64,000 nt of DNA, taken from NCBI GenBank assembly GCA_019925795.1, contig CM034305.1, positions 63,352,573 to 63,416,572 on the forward strand, written 5' to 3'. The translations under genes and the position numbers were made by a program. Under the pieces are notes generated by a model, which made no database searches, was not told the DNA's origin, and was given only the letters and a program-made list of their open reading frames with translations. This document shows, one piece after another, positions 1 through 10,560 of this stretch (the stretch's first letter is position 1; each line of letters starts with the position of its first letter). This DNA comes from Dendrobium chrysotoxum. Its lineage: Eukaryota; Streptophyta; Magnoliopsida; Asparagales; Orchidaceae.

Positions 1-973
1 TTAACTTAGATAAATTACCATCAGAAGGATCATTTTGATACGAAGCCTGAAGAGAGTAAACATGATGCTCATCATTTAAAATATTAGAAAATATGTTTTT
101 AAAAATATGGTGATTCCACCAATTAAGAACCTGCTTCAATCTTTTAAGTTTCAACCAAAGTCTCTTCATACCACAAATAGAGTTATCAGGATGTAAAGGG
201 GATAGCCAATTAGTCTTAACAACATCTAAAAAAGACTCATGAAGAAGCCACATATTTTAGAATCTAAAATGGTGGATAGTACTATTACATCTAATATTAG
301 TAGTAAGAAGTAAAGGAGCATGATCAGACAAGGTCCTACTCAGATGATGCACAGTAGTAAGAATAGACGAATTAACCCACGAATCATTGAACAAAATACG
401 ATCTAATCATTGCCAAAGATGACCCCTATTCCAAGTAAAATTATCACCAGTAAAGCCAATATCAATCAAACTGCAATTAAAAATCATATTATTAAAATCC
501 TCCATAGATCGGCCAGAAGGGGGAGATCCACCCAGACGTTCATCAGGGCTGGATATAGCGTTGAAATCCCCACCAACTAGCCAAGGAAGAGAGCAATTAT
601 GATGAAAATTATTAATTTGCTCCCAAAGAATTTTCCTAATGTAGAGAGAAGAGGCAGCATACACTAAAGAAACACAACAATGAAAATTAAAGGCCTCCAC
701 TTTACAATGCAAAACTTGAGTAAAATCAGCAATCACATCAATTTTAATCGGATCTTTCTAAAAAACCCAAATCTTATTAGCAACATTAGCAGTAGCATGC
801 TGAAAATCTAGAAAACGAGAAGAACTCAAAAGCCTGCTCATAGAAATAAGAGGTTCAAGTAAGACCAAAATTTGAATATTGTGAATGCGACATAAGTTTT
901 TAACACGGGTTCTAGATGAGGGACACCCAATACCCCTAACATTCCACACAATAGCATTAAACATAAGAAACAT
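1..973 (-). pseudogene. LINE A ORF2 N-terminus (APE-type endonuclease), three stops
   Basis: ORF2 starts at an ATG one base after the ORF1 stop (TAATATG). All expected endonuclease blocks are visible in one frame: NAIVWNVRGIG, LVLLEP (catalytic Glu), GGDFNAI (Asp/Asn), NFTWNRG, LDRILFND and SDHAPLLL (terminal Asp/His). In this family the enzyme nicks target DNA for target-primed reverse transcription. In-frame stops occur near 755, 404 and 256, so the copy is dead as written. After the SDH block it enters the linker preceding RT; RT itself lies beyond position 1. Confidence 0.85.
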
Positions 974-974
974 A

Positions 975-2482
975 TTAATGAAAAGCTTTTGATCTAGTAG
1001 TTTTAGGAGGATGTATCAAGATAGTTCTAGGTTTCTTCCCTTTTTTGCTATGAACCTTGATAAAGCTTAAATCATTATCATCCCTACTGAAATGATTGGC
1101 AGACATATCCATATCTTCTATATCAGTAAACACATCATTGTTATAATATGAAGAAGTAAAGTTCTTACTACCAATAGGATGTTCCCTTAAAACTTGAGGG
1201 TATTCATGCTCCATAATTTGACTATCCTTTTCCTTATGCAATGCTTCATTAACATTTTCCACAGTAACAGTATTACCTTCAGCCGAAGCAGGACAATGCT
1301 CAAGAGCAGCGATTTCCTCTTCCTCTAAGATCCTGCCATCAACCTCAACAGGTAATTGAATGACAAGATTAGGACCAATATCCACTTCCTGTTCAATCAG
1401 CGGTGTAGAAGAATTGAGAGTAAGTAAATTGATATCTTTATCAACAGAGACACTATGCAGGTTATTTTTCTCTAGAGGAACATTTGCAAATTACTTGAAG
1501 AGATAAGAACTTCAGCATTAGTATTATCATGGTTAGTGATAATAGGAACAGTTATTTTTTCATAATCAGCAGGCAACGAAGGAGTTAAGAGGGCTTCCCT
1601 TTCAGAGACCTTACGAACATCTCCATTCCCATTTGGCGAAATATTATCATTGCCCTGTTGAGAAACCAGAGGTCCTAAAGATTTATTAACCACTCCAGTT
1701 TTATCATTCATCACCTCTTTCTCTTTTCGCAGTTGGGGATGTTTTCTAAAACAATCATTAACATCATGTCCATGCATTTTACAAAAAGAACAAAACAAAG
1801 GTAGAGTCTCAAACTCCACTTTTTGGAAATAACCCTTCACCTCTGAGCCAAGCCAGATATCAGAAGGATGTTTCTTGGAGACATCAAGTTCGACTAAAAC
1901 ACGAGCCACGGATGGCCTAGAACCAGAAGCCGTAGCCTGGTCCGTTTGTAAGGGCCGTCCAAAGATAGAGGCTAAACCAAATAGAATATGCTGATTAAAG
2001 AAATGAAGTCTTAGATTAGGAAAGGAAATCCAAACCGGAGCAATAGGAGATTCCTCCCTAACATCAAAATCAGGCGTCCATTTCAGCAATCTCATTTGGC
2101 AGCCTTGAATATAATAAGTTCTCCTAGCAAAAATACGGCTATAGTCAAGATCGTTAGAAAGCTGTATAGCGACATGCCTAGAATCGAGTAAGCCAACATG
2201 GAACGAGCCAGACAATTTCAGATTTAGGAAAATTTTTCGAATAATGTCTAAATTAGGCCTTTTCAAAATAAATTTACCAACCAGCGTTAAGGCATACGGA
2301 GCAGCTAACAGATCTACAACCGAGTCTTCAAATAAAAGGGCCAGACAACCCTTAAAAGAAGCGTGAACAAATTGCAGTTTGGAAGTATGCGAGGTAGAAC
2401 CGGCTAAAACATCTTTAAAAGATCTGGATTTACCTTCAGGAAGAGCGGACGAGGACGGGACAGATGACGACGGGGTCGCCAT
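975..2482 (-). pseudogene. LINE A ORF1 (DUF4283 plus zinc knuckle), one frameshift
   Basis: Predicted RNA-binding ORF1 protein of a plant L1 LINE, which would coat the element RNA. The chosen start is MATPSSS at 2482; an in-frame ATG at 2503 is also possible. After a Ser-rich start comes SFKDVLAG, then a DUF4283 region (about residues 40-190, with EESPIAPVWISFPNLRLHFF), then a CCHC knuckle CSFCKMHGHDVNDC (CX2CX4HX4C) near residue 235. A frameshift near 1480 splits it; the second part continues as an acidic tail ending KKGKKPRT..TTRSKAFH with a TAA at 977-975. The protein is otherwise open, so decay is recent or limited. It is the reference for the truncated copies E and F. Confidence 0.85.
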
Positions 2483-2696
2483 CGCCCAACGATCGAAAAC
2501 CAAACAACCTCAAAATACCAAAACCACGGGGAAAACAACAAAAAAAACCAGTGAACCACAAGGAAAAACGAGAGAGATCAAGCCTGGAAGGGGAGCACGA
2601 TGGAACCCAAGAATCGCCAAGAAGTCGCCCCGGAGAGGGTTTCCTCAGTGTTTTCACTCCTGCTTTACCTTATCTGCTGATGTGATAGCATGAGTC

Positions 2697-3067
2697 TAAG
2701 GCTTCGTTTGAGACAGCTTTCTTATTGCTTTTTAAAGCAGCTTTCTAGTACAAAAATTTTCTGAACTAAATTTTTTTATAATAAAAAGCTACTTTAGAAA
2801 GCAGTAAAACAAGCTACTTTCTTATTATTTTTTAAACAACTTTCTAGTATATCAAAAATTTAATTTAATAATTTTTTGCACTAAAAAGTTGCTTTAAAAA
2901 ACATTAAGAAAGTTGTCCCAAACCAACCCTTAGGCTTTGTTTGGAATGACTTTCTTACTACTTTCTAAAATAACTTTTTAGCACAAAAAATTATTAGTTC
3001 AAAATTTTTTTTGTATTAAAAAGTTGTTTTAGAAAGCAATAAAAAAACCATCTCAAACGAAACCTTA
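2697..3067. mobile_element. Two tandem foldback MITEs sharing a TA
   Basis: The stretch begins TAAGGCTTCGTTTGAGA and ends with its near reverse complement TCTCAAACGAAACCTTA. An internal boundary CCCTTAGGCTTTG at about 2928-2940 shows two head-to-tail units, 2697-2932 and 2931-3067, sharing one TA. Both are rich in AAAGCAACTTTTTAG-like inverted segments. TA or TAA as target duplication is compatible with a Stowaway- or Tourist-like element, and the sequence does not settle which. No coding capacity. Relatives lie at 3308-3417 and 14702-14789. Confidence 0.75.
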
Positions 3068-3307
3068 ATCTACATGAGCTAAGCTAGTGTTACATTACCT
3101 ATATATTTTGATGATTTTACTTCTTGTACAATTTTTTATGTTTTATTTGAATAAATTTAAAAAAAAAGATATATCAATAGTTCAATAATTTTTATCTATA
3201 TAGTTTTTTATATGTTCTTCTTTAAAAGCCTTATGCTCTGGATGATATTAGCAAGCATAAAACTGCTAATGGGTGATATATTTTCTTTCAATCCATACAA
3301 ATCATTA

Positions 3308-3417
3308 TGGCTTCTTTTGCGACCACTTTCTTATAATTTTATAAAACAATATTTTTAGTACAAATTTAAAAAAAAAAAAAAAAAAAAATTGTCAAAAATT
3401 ATCCCAAACAAAGCCTA
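3308..3417. mobile_element. Degraded relative of the foldback MITE
   Basis: Starts GGCTTCTTTTGCGACCACTT and ends AATTATCCCAAACAAAGCC, an imperfect inverted pair matching the ends of the 2697-3067 elements. An A-run of about 20 (3369-3388) occupies the middle. No TSD could be assigned. Confidence 0.5.
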
Positions 3418-3883
3418 CATCTTTCTTTATTTGCTTTGGACAAATTAGAAGCACATAAAAATTGAACATCAAAGTTCATGAAAGGACAATTTTGGGGTCT
3501 AATTATTTCGAAAATTGCATTAATGGTTGTTTCCTTAAATCAATAATTACAACAATTTTATTTTATTTTACACATTAGAATATATTCTTGAAAATATTCT
3601 TCCTCTAAGTTAAGAAGGCTTTTGCATTCACAGCTTTAATTTGTCGAATAAATTTGGTAAAAAAACATTATAAAAACTTAATTTGCACATCACACCCAGT
3701 GCAGACTACTTTTGACCATTTGCGAATTTACAAATAAATACTTTTATTACATTTTTCTATGTGGGCTTTTTTAAGATAGTTGGCTGCGCAATCCATAACT
3801 TGTTGGCCCGACTTGGATAAGACATAGTGCAAAGCCCACGTTGTTTACCGAGCCCCAATTCATAGTTTTTAGGCATTCAAATG

Positions 3884-3927
<44 letters not shown>

Positions 3928-4350
3928 TATATATAGAGAGACAAAGAGAGAGAGAGAATGATACAATATAACAAACTAAACAACAACATGAGTCACACCT
4001 AATTATACCAAGAATATTAACTATTAAGCAAAAAAAGTAATTGAGAAATAGAGAGAGAAACCATAATTATTGAATGAAAAGATGTGAGATTTTTTCCAAA
4101 ATAAGTCTGGAGTACAAAAAATTAAGTAATATGAGTTGACAGCTCGATTTTTTATGTATAGATTTGAATTACCATTTTAGCATTATAGAATTGGCTATAT
4201 ATATATAAGAAAATAAGAAAAAAACATAATAGTTATAGAATGTCTGACTTGATAAAGTCGTTCGCTAAGCTCCCAAGAAGTCACTAGCTTGCAGTGTATT
4301 GATGATCGAATAGTAAAGTAGCCGATCGAAAATTTCCCTTAGAAAGTTGT
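3418..4350. other. AT-rich spacer
   Basis: No coding signal or recognisable element apart from the (GA)n tract listed separately. It holds short A/T runs and no long open frame. Confidence 0.6.
3884..3957. repeat. (GA)n microsatellite, interrupted
   Basis: An uninterrupted GA run of about 17 units is followed by AATGACCTATATATA and a second shorter AGAGAG run. Simple-sequence DNA with no sign of a gene on either side. Confidence 0.9.
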
Positions 4351-4366
4351 CATTCCTTTTGTAATT

Positions 4367-4652
4367 TTTTTGGGGGACATGTAAGTCAATTAAGATAAAT
4401 TCACACACACATCACATGAGCAAGACTCAAATCTAAGACTTCTTGGTTGAAGCAAAAGCTTCTAACCAACGAATAATTATTCTATGCGAACACCAGACAC
4501 CGTTTGAAACGAATCAGAGCACGCCACGACACACCTTTTGGGGAACGCAACTATGTACTAGGTGACATGGCGCAGTCTGATTCGCCTCCGGACGGTCTGA
4601 TGTCCGCACAGAATAATTTCTCCTAACCAACAGACGAAGGTGAGATGCATAT
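4367..4652 (-). mobile_element. tRNA-derived SINE 1, split by a MITE
   Basis: On the minus strand the sequence has an A-box-like GTTGGTTAGAAGC, a B-box-like GTCTTAGATTTGAGTC, a (TG)-rich middle, and an A-tail (T-run at 4365-4371 on the plus strand). Flanks CATTCCTTTTGTAATT (4351-4366) and CATTCATTTAGTAATT (4653-4668) form a 16-bp target duplication with two mismatches. Removing the inserted MITE and its 9-bp duplication leaves about 125 bp, the size of the other two SINEs here. The body class is inferred from box spacing. Confidence 0.7.
4471..4622. mobile_element. Mutator-like MITE inside SINE 1
   Basis: A 152-bp element whose ends are inverted over roughly 50 bp: left GAATAATTATTCTATGCG, right end reverse-complemented GAGAAATTATTCTGTGCG; both continue into a matching AATCAGA segment. 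It is flanked by a perfect 9-bp duplication CTAACCAAC (4462-4470 and 4623-4631), the length typical of Mutator-superfamily insertions. The duplicated site lies in the SINE A box. No coding capacity. Confidence 0.75.
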
Positions 4653-4668
4653 CATTCATTTAGTAATT

Positions 4669-6181
4669 GTTAGGGACAACTTTATTGATAGTACTACTCG
4701 CTAAGGCCAATTGATAGGCCATACTCATCAGACTAAGACGAGTTCAAAGATTGTAGCCTTTTGCTTGAGGCGAGTTTTTTTGTAGACTGACGAGTTTTAT
4801 TTGAACTGGGATAGAGTAAATCGAATCAAGCCAAATTGACCTAACTTGAATAAATTTTTTTAGATATTTGGATATACATTAACTTTTTTAAAATATTAGG
4901 TCAATTAAAAAAAATCAAGAAGGCTATAATGAATTAATTAATAATTCAATTAATGCATTTAAAGCAAGCACATGCTCTGCTAATTCTGCAGGATGGTCTT
5001 CATGCTTTATCAACCAAAGGTATCCTTTAACAGTAAAAAACAATATGTTCACATATTTATCAAATAATAAGTCAGAGATCAAACATTATTATGTTAAGAG
5101 ATGGCTTTATTCAATATTATCTATATAACTGCAGCATTAATGTCACACTGTTATCATCATAACAAAATTATTTATCAAATATGATGTATTTACTATAAAA
5201 TTATTTTATTTTTAAATATAATATTATTTAAGGCTTATTTGAGTTCCTCATATTTTAAAACTATTTTATAATTATTTTGTCATCAACACTATTAAATGTA
5301 TCCAAAAGCCTCTCATATGATTGCGGAAATGACTCTGTAATATTTATAGCAGAGAATACATGTTTAGATGTTATTGTAGTGATTGATAATATCGGAGAAA
5401 GCTTCATAAGTAAATATATTGAACATTATTATTTTTAATCTCCACTAATTTTTGAGCGACTCTCCGATCTCTTTCAACTTAAAAAACACAGTCACTATTT
5501 TTATGTCGAGTTGATCGTAATATTTATAGCAGAGAATGCATGTTTAGTTGTTAATGTAACAATTGATAATATCAGAATAAGCTGTATAAGTCAGTACAAC
5601 CAGAGATTAATATTATTCCTTTAAATCTCCACTAGTATTATGATGAATAATACATGAAAAAAACCTTCTGATCTACAATAGAAATAGATCCAATCATTTC
5701 TTGAATTTTTGTTTATAAATTATATATGTGAGGAAATCATTGACAAGAAGAAGATCAAAGAAAATGCATCTTAAATTTTGTGCAACTAATGACCATAACT
5801 CATTAATTAAGGATTGATCTTTCAAATTACAAAATCATTCTTCTTATATTTTGGAATATTAACAATTAATTCAAAATCTATAAATACGTATTATCGAGAT
5901 AATAGTAGGATCTTTTGAACTTTTAGGATAAATTTTTGTTATTTTTAGACCTTTTTTACTATTTTCATACATTTACAAGGTTTTTGTTGTACTATAGCTT
6001 CTATAAAACTTTATAGCAACAATACTATTATAATGGACTTAGGCCATTAGAATGAACCATTCTAAATATTATCTTGCTCTTTTTTTCTCTTCATAATTAC
6101 TTAAAGTTTATGACTTTGCCTCTTGTTGAGTAATCTCATTCATAATGTTTTTTTTCCAATCTTTTTTAAACTTTAGGTGAA
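4669..6181. other. AT-rich spacer with a local duplication
   Basis: No gene seen. The only structure I find is the ~110-bp direct duplication listed at 5336-5632. The left part may contain decayed 3' sequence of the Tat element to the right, but I found no integrase motif. Confidence 0.5.
5336..5632. repeat. Direct duplication of ~115 bp
   Basis: Two copies, about 5336-5452 and 5517-5632, share GTAATATTTATAGCAGAGAA at the start, a matching central ATTGATAATATC segment and AATCTCCACTA at the end. They are separated by about 65 bp. Non-coding. Confidence 0.75.
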
Positions 6182-6320
6182 ACCAAACTTTCTTTTCTCA
6201 AACAAAACAAATCTATTAAATAAGTAAATAGTTTGAATAAATCTATTAAACTTTCTTTTCTCAAACAAAACAAATCTATTAAACTTTCTTTTCTCAAACA
6301 AAACAAATCTATTAAATCGT
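6182..6320. repeat. 33-bp tandem repeat
   Basis: The unit contains CTTTCTTTTCTCAAACAAAA followed by CAAATCTATTAAA. A first copy at 6188 is separated by a short spacer from two adjacent copies at about 6247 and 6280. Non-coding, lying just beyond the second-RNase-H end of the Tat element. Confidence 0.8.
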
Positions 6321-6337
6321 TAAGTTCTTCAAGGTAT

Positions 6338-6690
6338 GATTTTGTTCATATGGCACATGCTTCAATTCAAATAGTTTGAATAAATTCATCTCTATCAAAA
6401 CTTTTGATCAATATTTGACTGATATATAGTCAATTACTATGTAGATTTCGATGATTTGTCTCACTATTAGTTATGAGTCAACATGTAACACTAATTCTTT
6501 CACTCTGATTCCTACAACTAACTTCAATTTAGCTAGCACTACTTGATGTTCTTCGTGATTTTTTGTGGCCTCAAAAACCAACTTGGATGGTGCATGTTTT
6601 AGTCAAACCATATAGATTAGTCCTGACTCCACTTTTACTCTCCTCTAAGGCCTTTATTGGTGTAAATTATCAAATTACCTTCTTTTTTAC
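6338..6690 (-). pseudogene. Second RNase H of the Tat element
   Basis: In pieced reading frames the minus strand gives FEATKNHEEHQVVLAKLKL, then GIRVKELVLHVDS (catalytic Asp region), LIVRQIIE, and FELKHVPYEQNHT. These match the order of an RNase H of the type found after RT in Tat elements: FEATNN-AEY-ALLAGL, SDSQLVV, then the HVPREQN block. Stops and frameshifts make it non-functional. It has no long open frame, so it is easy to miss. Confidence 0.7.
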
Positions 6691-7159
6691 CTTGAAGAAC
6701 TTAACGATTCTCATCTTTAAGGTTTGATTCTACAATAAAGTTTGAAAAACATGAGTATTGATTATCGACTAAGTGATATAGCTAATGTCGTATACAATAA
6801 GCTCTACATACCACTTTATCAAACACATATATATTTTTAATCATTATTTTACTTGAGGAATTGGTTGATCGATCACCACTTTAATGATATAGAATTGAAA
6901 GTAAAACCATATGCTCTGGGAAAATATAGTAATGGAGACAATAATTTATCCATGAGTGAATATCTCTGCTTGGGTCACTTAGGTTATAGACACATAATGT
7001 GTAGTTTTGCTCATAGCTTCCTTTTTCATGTATGATCACAAAACTTTTGACCATATTATTGACACTAGTTCAAGAACAAAAAATTCATCTATTTAGGGAC
7101 ATCTAAGGGTGGGTAGTTTAGTTAGGAGCACTTTGAGTTTAATGAAATATGCTCCATAG
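6691..7159 (-). pseudogene. RT/RNase H connecting part of the Tat element
   Basis: Near 7150-7080 the minus strand reads IKLKVLLTKLPTLRCP, corresponding to the family block FEELK-YLSSPPLLSKP that follows RT in gypsy elements. The remainder to 6691 is expected to be the first RNase H but is too decayed for motifs. A 60-codon plus-strand frame at 6853-7035 is not convincing as a gene. Confidence 0.45.
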
Positions 7160-7699
7160 TAGGGGTGTCAATATTTGACATGACATGAAAACCCGACTCG
7201 AACCCGACCAGGAAAACCCGACTCGAACCCGACCCAAGTTCAAAATGGATCAGGTTCGGGTTCAGGGATTCGACCCATTTGAAAAATAGGTTGGGTTCGG
7301 GTTGACCCGACGGGTTTCCGGGTCAACCCGAAAACCTGTTTAAACCCCTGCCCGCGAAGCCTGTCCGCCCTGCCCGCTCGCATCTGCGCTCGCCCGCGCA
7401 CGTCTGCGCACGCGCGCTCGCCCGCACTTGCGCCCTCGACCTCACCAGCGTGCTCGCCCGCACCCGCGCCCTCGACCGCACTAGCGTGCTCGCCCGCACC
7501 CGCACCCGCACCCGAGCTCTCGCCCGCTCGTCTGCCTTCGCGACCCGGGTCTGGTCGGGTCAACCTGCCAACCCGACGGGTCGGGTCCGATTTTCTGACC
7601 CGTTTTCCTACCCGGGTCGGGTTAGGGTCGACCCGTTTGAATGCGGGTCATTCCGGGTTCGACCCGAACCCGACCCGAAACCCGATTTTGACACCCCTA
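7160..7699. mobile_element. Non-autonomous hAT MITE, GC-rich
   Basis: Begins TAGGGGTGTCAA and ends TTGACACCCCTA, perfect inverted ends of the hAT type, flanked by a perfect 8-bp duplication CTCCATAG (7152-7159 and 7700-7707). The 540-bp body is strikingly GC- and CpG-rich against AT-rich surroundings. It holds subterminal AACCCGACTCGAACCCGACC-like repeats and an internal tandem array of ~36 bp units. No transposase. Open frames across it are low-complexity (Arg/Ala/Thr) and read as artefacts of the repeats. Confidence 0.92.
7414..7525. repeat. 36-bp tandem array inside the hAT MITE
   Basis: Three adjacent units of the type GTGCTCGCCCGCACCCGCGC followed by CCTCGACC and a short linker, then a run of CACCCG triplets. 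The array explains the repetitive open frames on both strands. Confidence 0.75.
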
Positions 7700-7707
7700 C
7701 TCCATAG

Positions 7708-8923
7708 TCATCCTCTTGATGGTTTTTAACTTGTTAGGGATTTGAGAGTGGAGCGGTACATTCCCCTAACTATAAAATAAATTAACTTAACTTGGTGAGC
7801 TTGTTAGTAAGCTTATGAGTGTCCCTTACCATACATAGTGATGACGTCTCCATAATTGGTTGAATCTTCTTTAGATTTGAATAAATATGCATCAAAGTGA
7901 TTATAAACACTAGAATATTATTTTTGACTTAGTGCCAATGAGATGCTTCGTTAAATACAACTTCGTGTTATAATTTATAATGCTGAATGTTTTTCAAGTC
8001 TTCAAGATGTCTAAATAGTGTCTTATTTTTTTATCAATAAATAATTAATAGACACTTCTAGATTTTTTTTCCTTGCTATAATTAAAAGATATTTGTCCAC
8101 GAGCTAGCTTTTAATAAATGGTTCCCACAATTTTCAATTTGAAAAGCATCATGGTGTATAGAATGTCCCTTCATAGGTATGAAGATGGTCTTTTCCTCGC
8201 ATATTGGATGCATTTTGATTTGATTGTAGTCAGATAATACATAAAAAAGCTTTAATAAGTGCAACTAATCACTCAGTCCACCAAGTTGTTCATGTTGGAT
8301 AGTGGATAAGAATTCTTCGCATAAGGGATATTCACCATCCTAAAGACAATACTCATTCTCCAGTTATTAGCCATGTTCTTTAACATCACCCAATTGGATG
8401 TCCATTTAGGGTATCTAACTTCCATGATGAAGATAAAACTTAATATTTTCCCTACTTCCTCACATATTGTACGTGGCCAAGATTTTAGGGGAGCAGCAAG
8501 CTATCAAATCTAATATGATGTCAATGACTAATGATATCTTAGTTGATGCCTAACATCCAATAAACACCCAAGCAAAAGCATTAACATTAACTTTTAGGAG
8601 TTTAACTAGGTTGGTAAGATGTATAAACTTATAAGATGTACTAACTCGAATGATACATTTGATTTTATCAGAGGAAGATGAATACACTTCACTATCTTCT
8701 TCAAACACCTAACTATCAACGACTATCTACTCTTCCTATATTAAGGTAGCATTTATGAGAGGAAGTCTATAATAGCGTCTTAGAATCAAATTTGAAAGAA
8801 TTGTGTATTTATCATTTTAATAATATACTAGAGCTTCTATAAATTATTAATATAACTTAATATATCTAGCTGAAGCATCTAATAATTGTATATATATATG
8901 CTAAAATTAATAAAATCTAAATC
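7708..8923 (-). pseudogene. Tat-element reverse transcriptase, decayed
   Basis: From right to left in pieced frames: LLKVNVNAFAW (family: L-NADVFAW), then EVRYPKWTSNWVMLKN (family: EVQYPEWLANVV-VKK), NSYPLSNMNNLVD (family: DSYPLPRIDQLVD), LSDYNQIKMHPICEEKTIF (family: YSGYNQIKMHPEDEEKTAF), and further on DTHKLTNKLTKLS (family: EVQ-LTG--AALNRF). The longest open piece is 8082-8264. The YNQIKMHP signature is diagnostic of gypsy RT. The catalytic DD box was not located, and many stops are present. Confidence 0.8.
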
Positions 8924-10351
8924 TGTCATGTTCATTCTCCCCTTCTTTGGCCTAAAATCAATATAATGAGCAAAAAAGCTCAATAGTAACTGAAATTCAC
9001 TGAAGCTTCTAATGCAAGGCTTGGAAAATCAATATGCATGCTCAGTTTAAAAAATATACACAATATCATTCCATCTCATCAATGACCAGTTCTCATTCAA
9101 AAGGCTCAAAATTATTAATAATGACAGCAAGAAATCATTTTGATGAAATATATGGATCAATAGTCAATATAAGAATCAATAAATTCATAAAGCAACCATA
9201 CTGAAATCATTCACAAACCAATAAAGGAATCATAACATATAAGTGCCAATATCATTAGTTTTATATATCTTATTTATTATCAAGCATATGCATCATATGC
9301 AATCAATACATGTATTTGTGCCCATCATGATCTATCTATCAATGATATCTATGTACATTACATGCACATTACTACTATATTTATCAATACTATCGGTGTC
9401 TATACGCTTCAGTATATGAGTCAGCAATGCAGGACAACTTTTATGCCATTAATTATCCTTCCACCCCCAACTGTCACCTAGTTGGTCATTAGTCTCAAGT
9501 TAACCCCCAACTATCAACCAGTTGGTCATCAATCTTAATTCAATCTTAATTGTCACCTAGTTGGTCACTAACTATCAACTAGTTGATCATCAGTCTTAAT
9601 CTTTTCATTACATAAAGACCACATGCACCTTAAATTAATATAATTCTCTTAATGCTATATAAGCCAATATTATGCACGTAATACACTGATATATGAAATA
9701 CAAAAATATAGGAGAAATCTATACACAATGCATTAATGTCAGAAAATTATAACTCTCATTTTACCGAGTGAAATTCAATAATATTACAGTCAAAATATTC
9801 ATAAAATTCAGATCTATCATATATGAAAACTTACCTGGTGAAAGTGTGTTAAATAAGGATAAAATGCATTTTTATCAATTTAGAAAAGAATAAATCCGTC
9901 AAACTCAAATTCATTGAAAACTAAAATGAGATTTAGGGTACATACGGTGATTAGAAGAAATCTCCGAATAAAATTGACCGACAAAAATGCCTGAAATATG
10001 CTTCTCTCTCATCCCTCTCTATTCCTTCTTCTCCTTTCCATCTCTTCCTTGTGCGTCAAGCTTCGGCTGAGGGAGTGGCTTTGGCATAGTGCTTAGAGTT
10101 TAGAATTAAATAATGTAAAATATTATTAGTGGCCGAGCGCCACAATGCTCAGACCCAGGCCGTACGTAGCATGTCGAATCCAAAATTACTATAGAATCAG
10201 AGAATCAAACGTCGCAACGACATCTTCTAGCACCGATGTGCTCTCCAACTTAGCGCTGCAGAGCACAGACCGAAGCGCTCTAATTCAAACATAAATTTAA
10301 AATTTTATATTCTTTATTTTAAAATACTTTTAATGTTTTCGGGATGTTACA
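8924..10351 (-). mobile_element. Solo LTR, ~1.4 kb
   Basis: Read on the minus strand it begins TGTAACATCCCGAAAA and ends GAATGAACATGACA, so it has the TG...CA ends of an LTR. Flanks AAATC (8919-8923) and AAGTC (10352-10356) match at four of five bases, as expected for an old 5-bp duplication. No internal coding region accompanies it. It interrupts the Tat element right after protease. Its GC-rich part (about 9990-10290) may be the promoter/R region, which is inference. A tandem repeat lies at 9463-9598. Confidence 0.7.
9463..9598. repeat. Short tandem repeats within the solo LTR
   Basis: Four imperfect units containing CAACTGTCACCTAGTTGGTCAT or CAACTATCAACCAGTTGGTC, each internally palindromic (CTAGTTGGTC type) and followed by TCTTAATT-like spacers. 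Non-coding. Confidence 0.7.
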
Positions 10352-10560
10352 AAGTCTCTTCAAGTTAATTCAAGATTCTATAGTGTTACGAACACATGAT
10401 AGAGGTGGTATTTGAAAATGACGGCATGCAGGTCATTAAGAAGAGGATACCCAAATATAACATCATAGGTTGACTATATTAGGAATATTATAAAATATAC
10501 CCTTCATGTGTTCTTATTTGGTAATCCCCAATAGTGAATTTTTTGACACTCCCCCTTGAA
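10352..10560 (-). pseudogene. Tat-element protease C-terminus
   Basis: A minus-strand frame reads YDVIFGYPLLNDLHAVIF then KYHLYHVFVTL and ELT, matching the family stretch YNAILGRPTLNALRAV-STYHL-MKFPT after the protease active site. The solo LTR begins immediately after it. The active-site DTG-like motif should lie further right but I could not read it reliably. Confidence 0.65.

Larger units (their letters stand above)
1..2690 (-). mobile_element. L1-type LINE 'A', 5' half (runs off the left edge)
   Basis: A non-LTR retrotransposon read from right to left. Seen in order on the minus strand: a GC-rich 5' leader (about 2690-2483), ORF1 with DUF4283 and CCHC knuckle (2482-975), ORF2 endonuclease (973 to about 310), then the linker towards RT, cut by the window edge. 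The linker around 256-1 aligns with the 5' end of LINE C near 29.8 kb (shared HFRFQNMWLLHE-like stretch), so A and C are the same family. The 3' end is outside the window, so no target duplication can be seen. The right boundary is approximate and abuts a foldback MITE. Confidence 0.9.

Noticed and set aside
2379..2693. Plus-strand 104-codon frame
   Set aside because: It lies antisense to the LINE A ORF1 start and GC-rich leader; composition (Lys/Thr/Pro) follows from the complement.
7230..7680. tRNA-like GGTTCGACCC motifs
   Set aside because: They are the CpG-rich subterminal repeats of the hAT MITE with no cloverleaf around them.
7240..7707. Arg/Ala-rich frames on both strands
   Set aside because: They fall entirely within the hAT MITE and its 36-bp array; repetition explains them.
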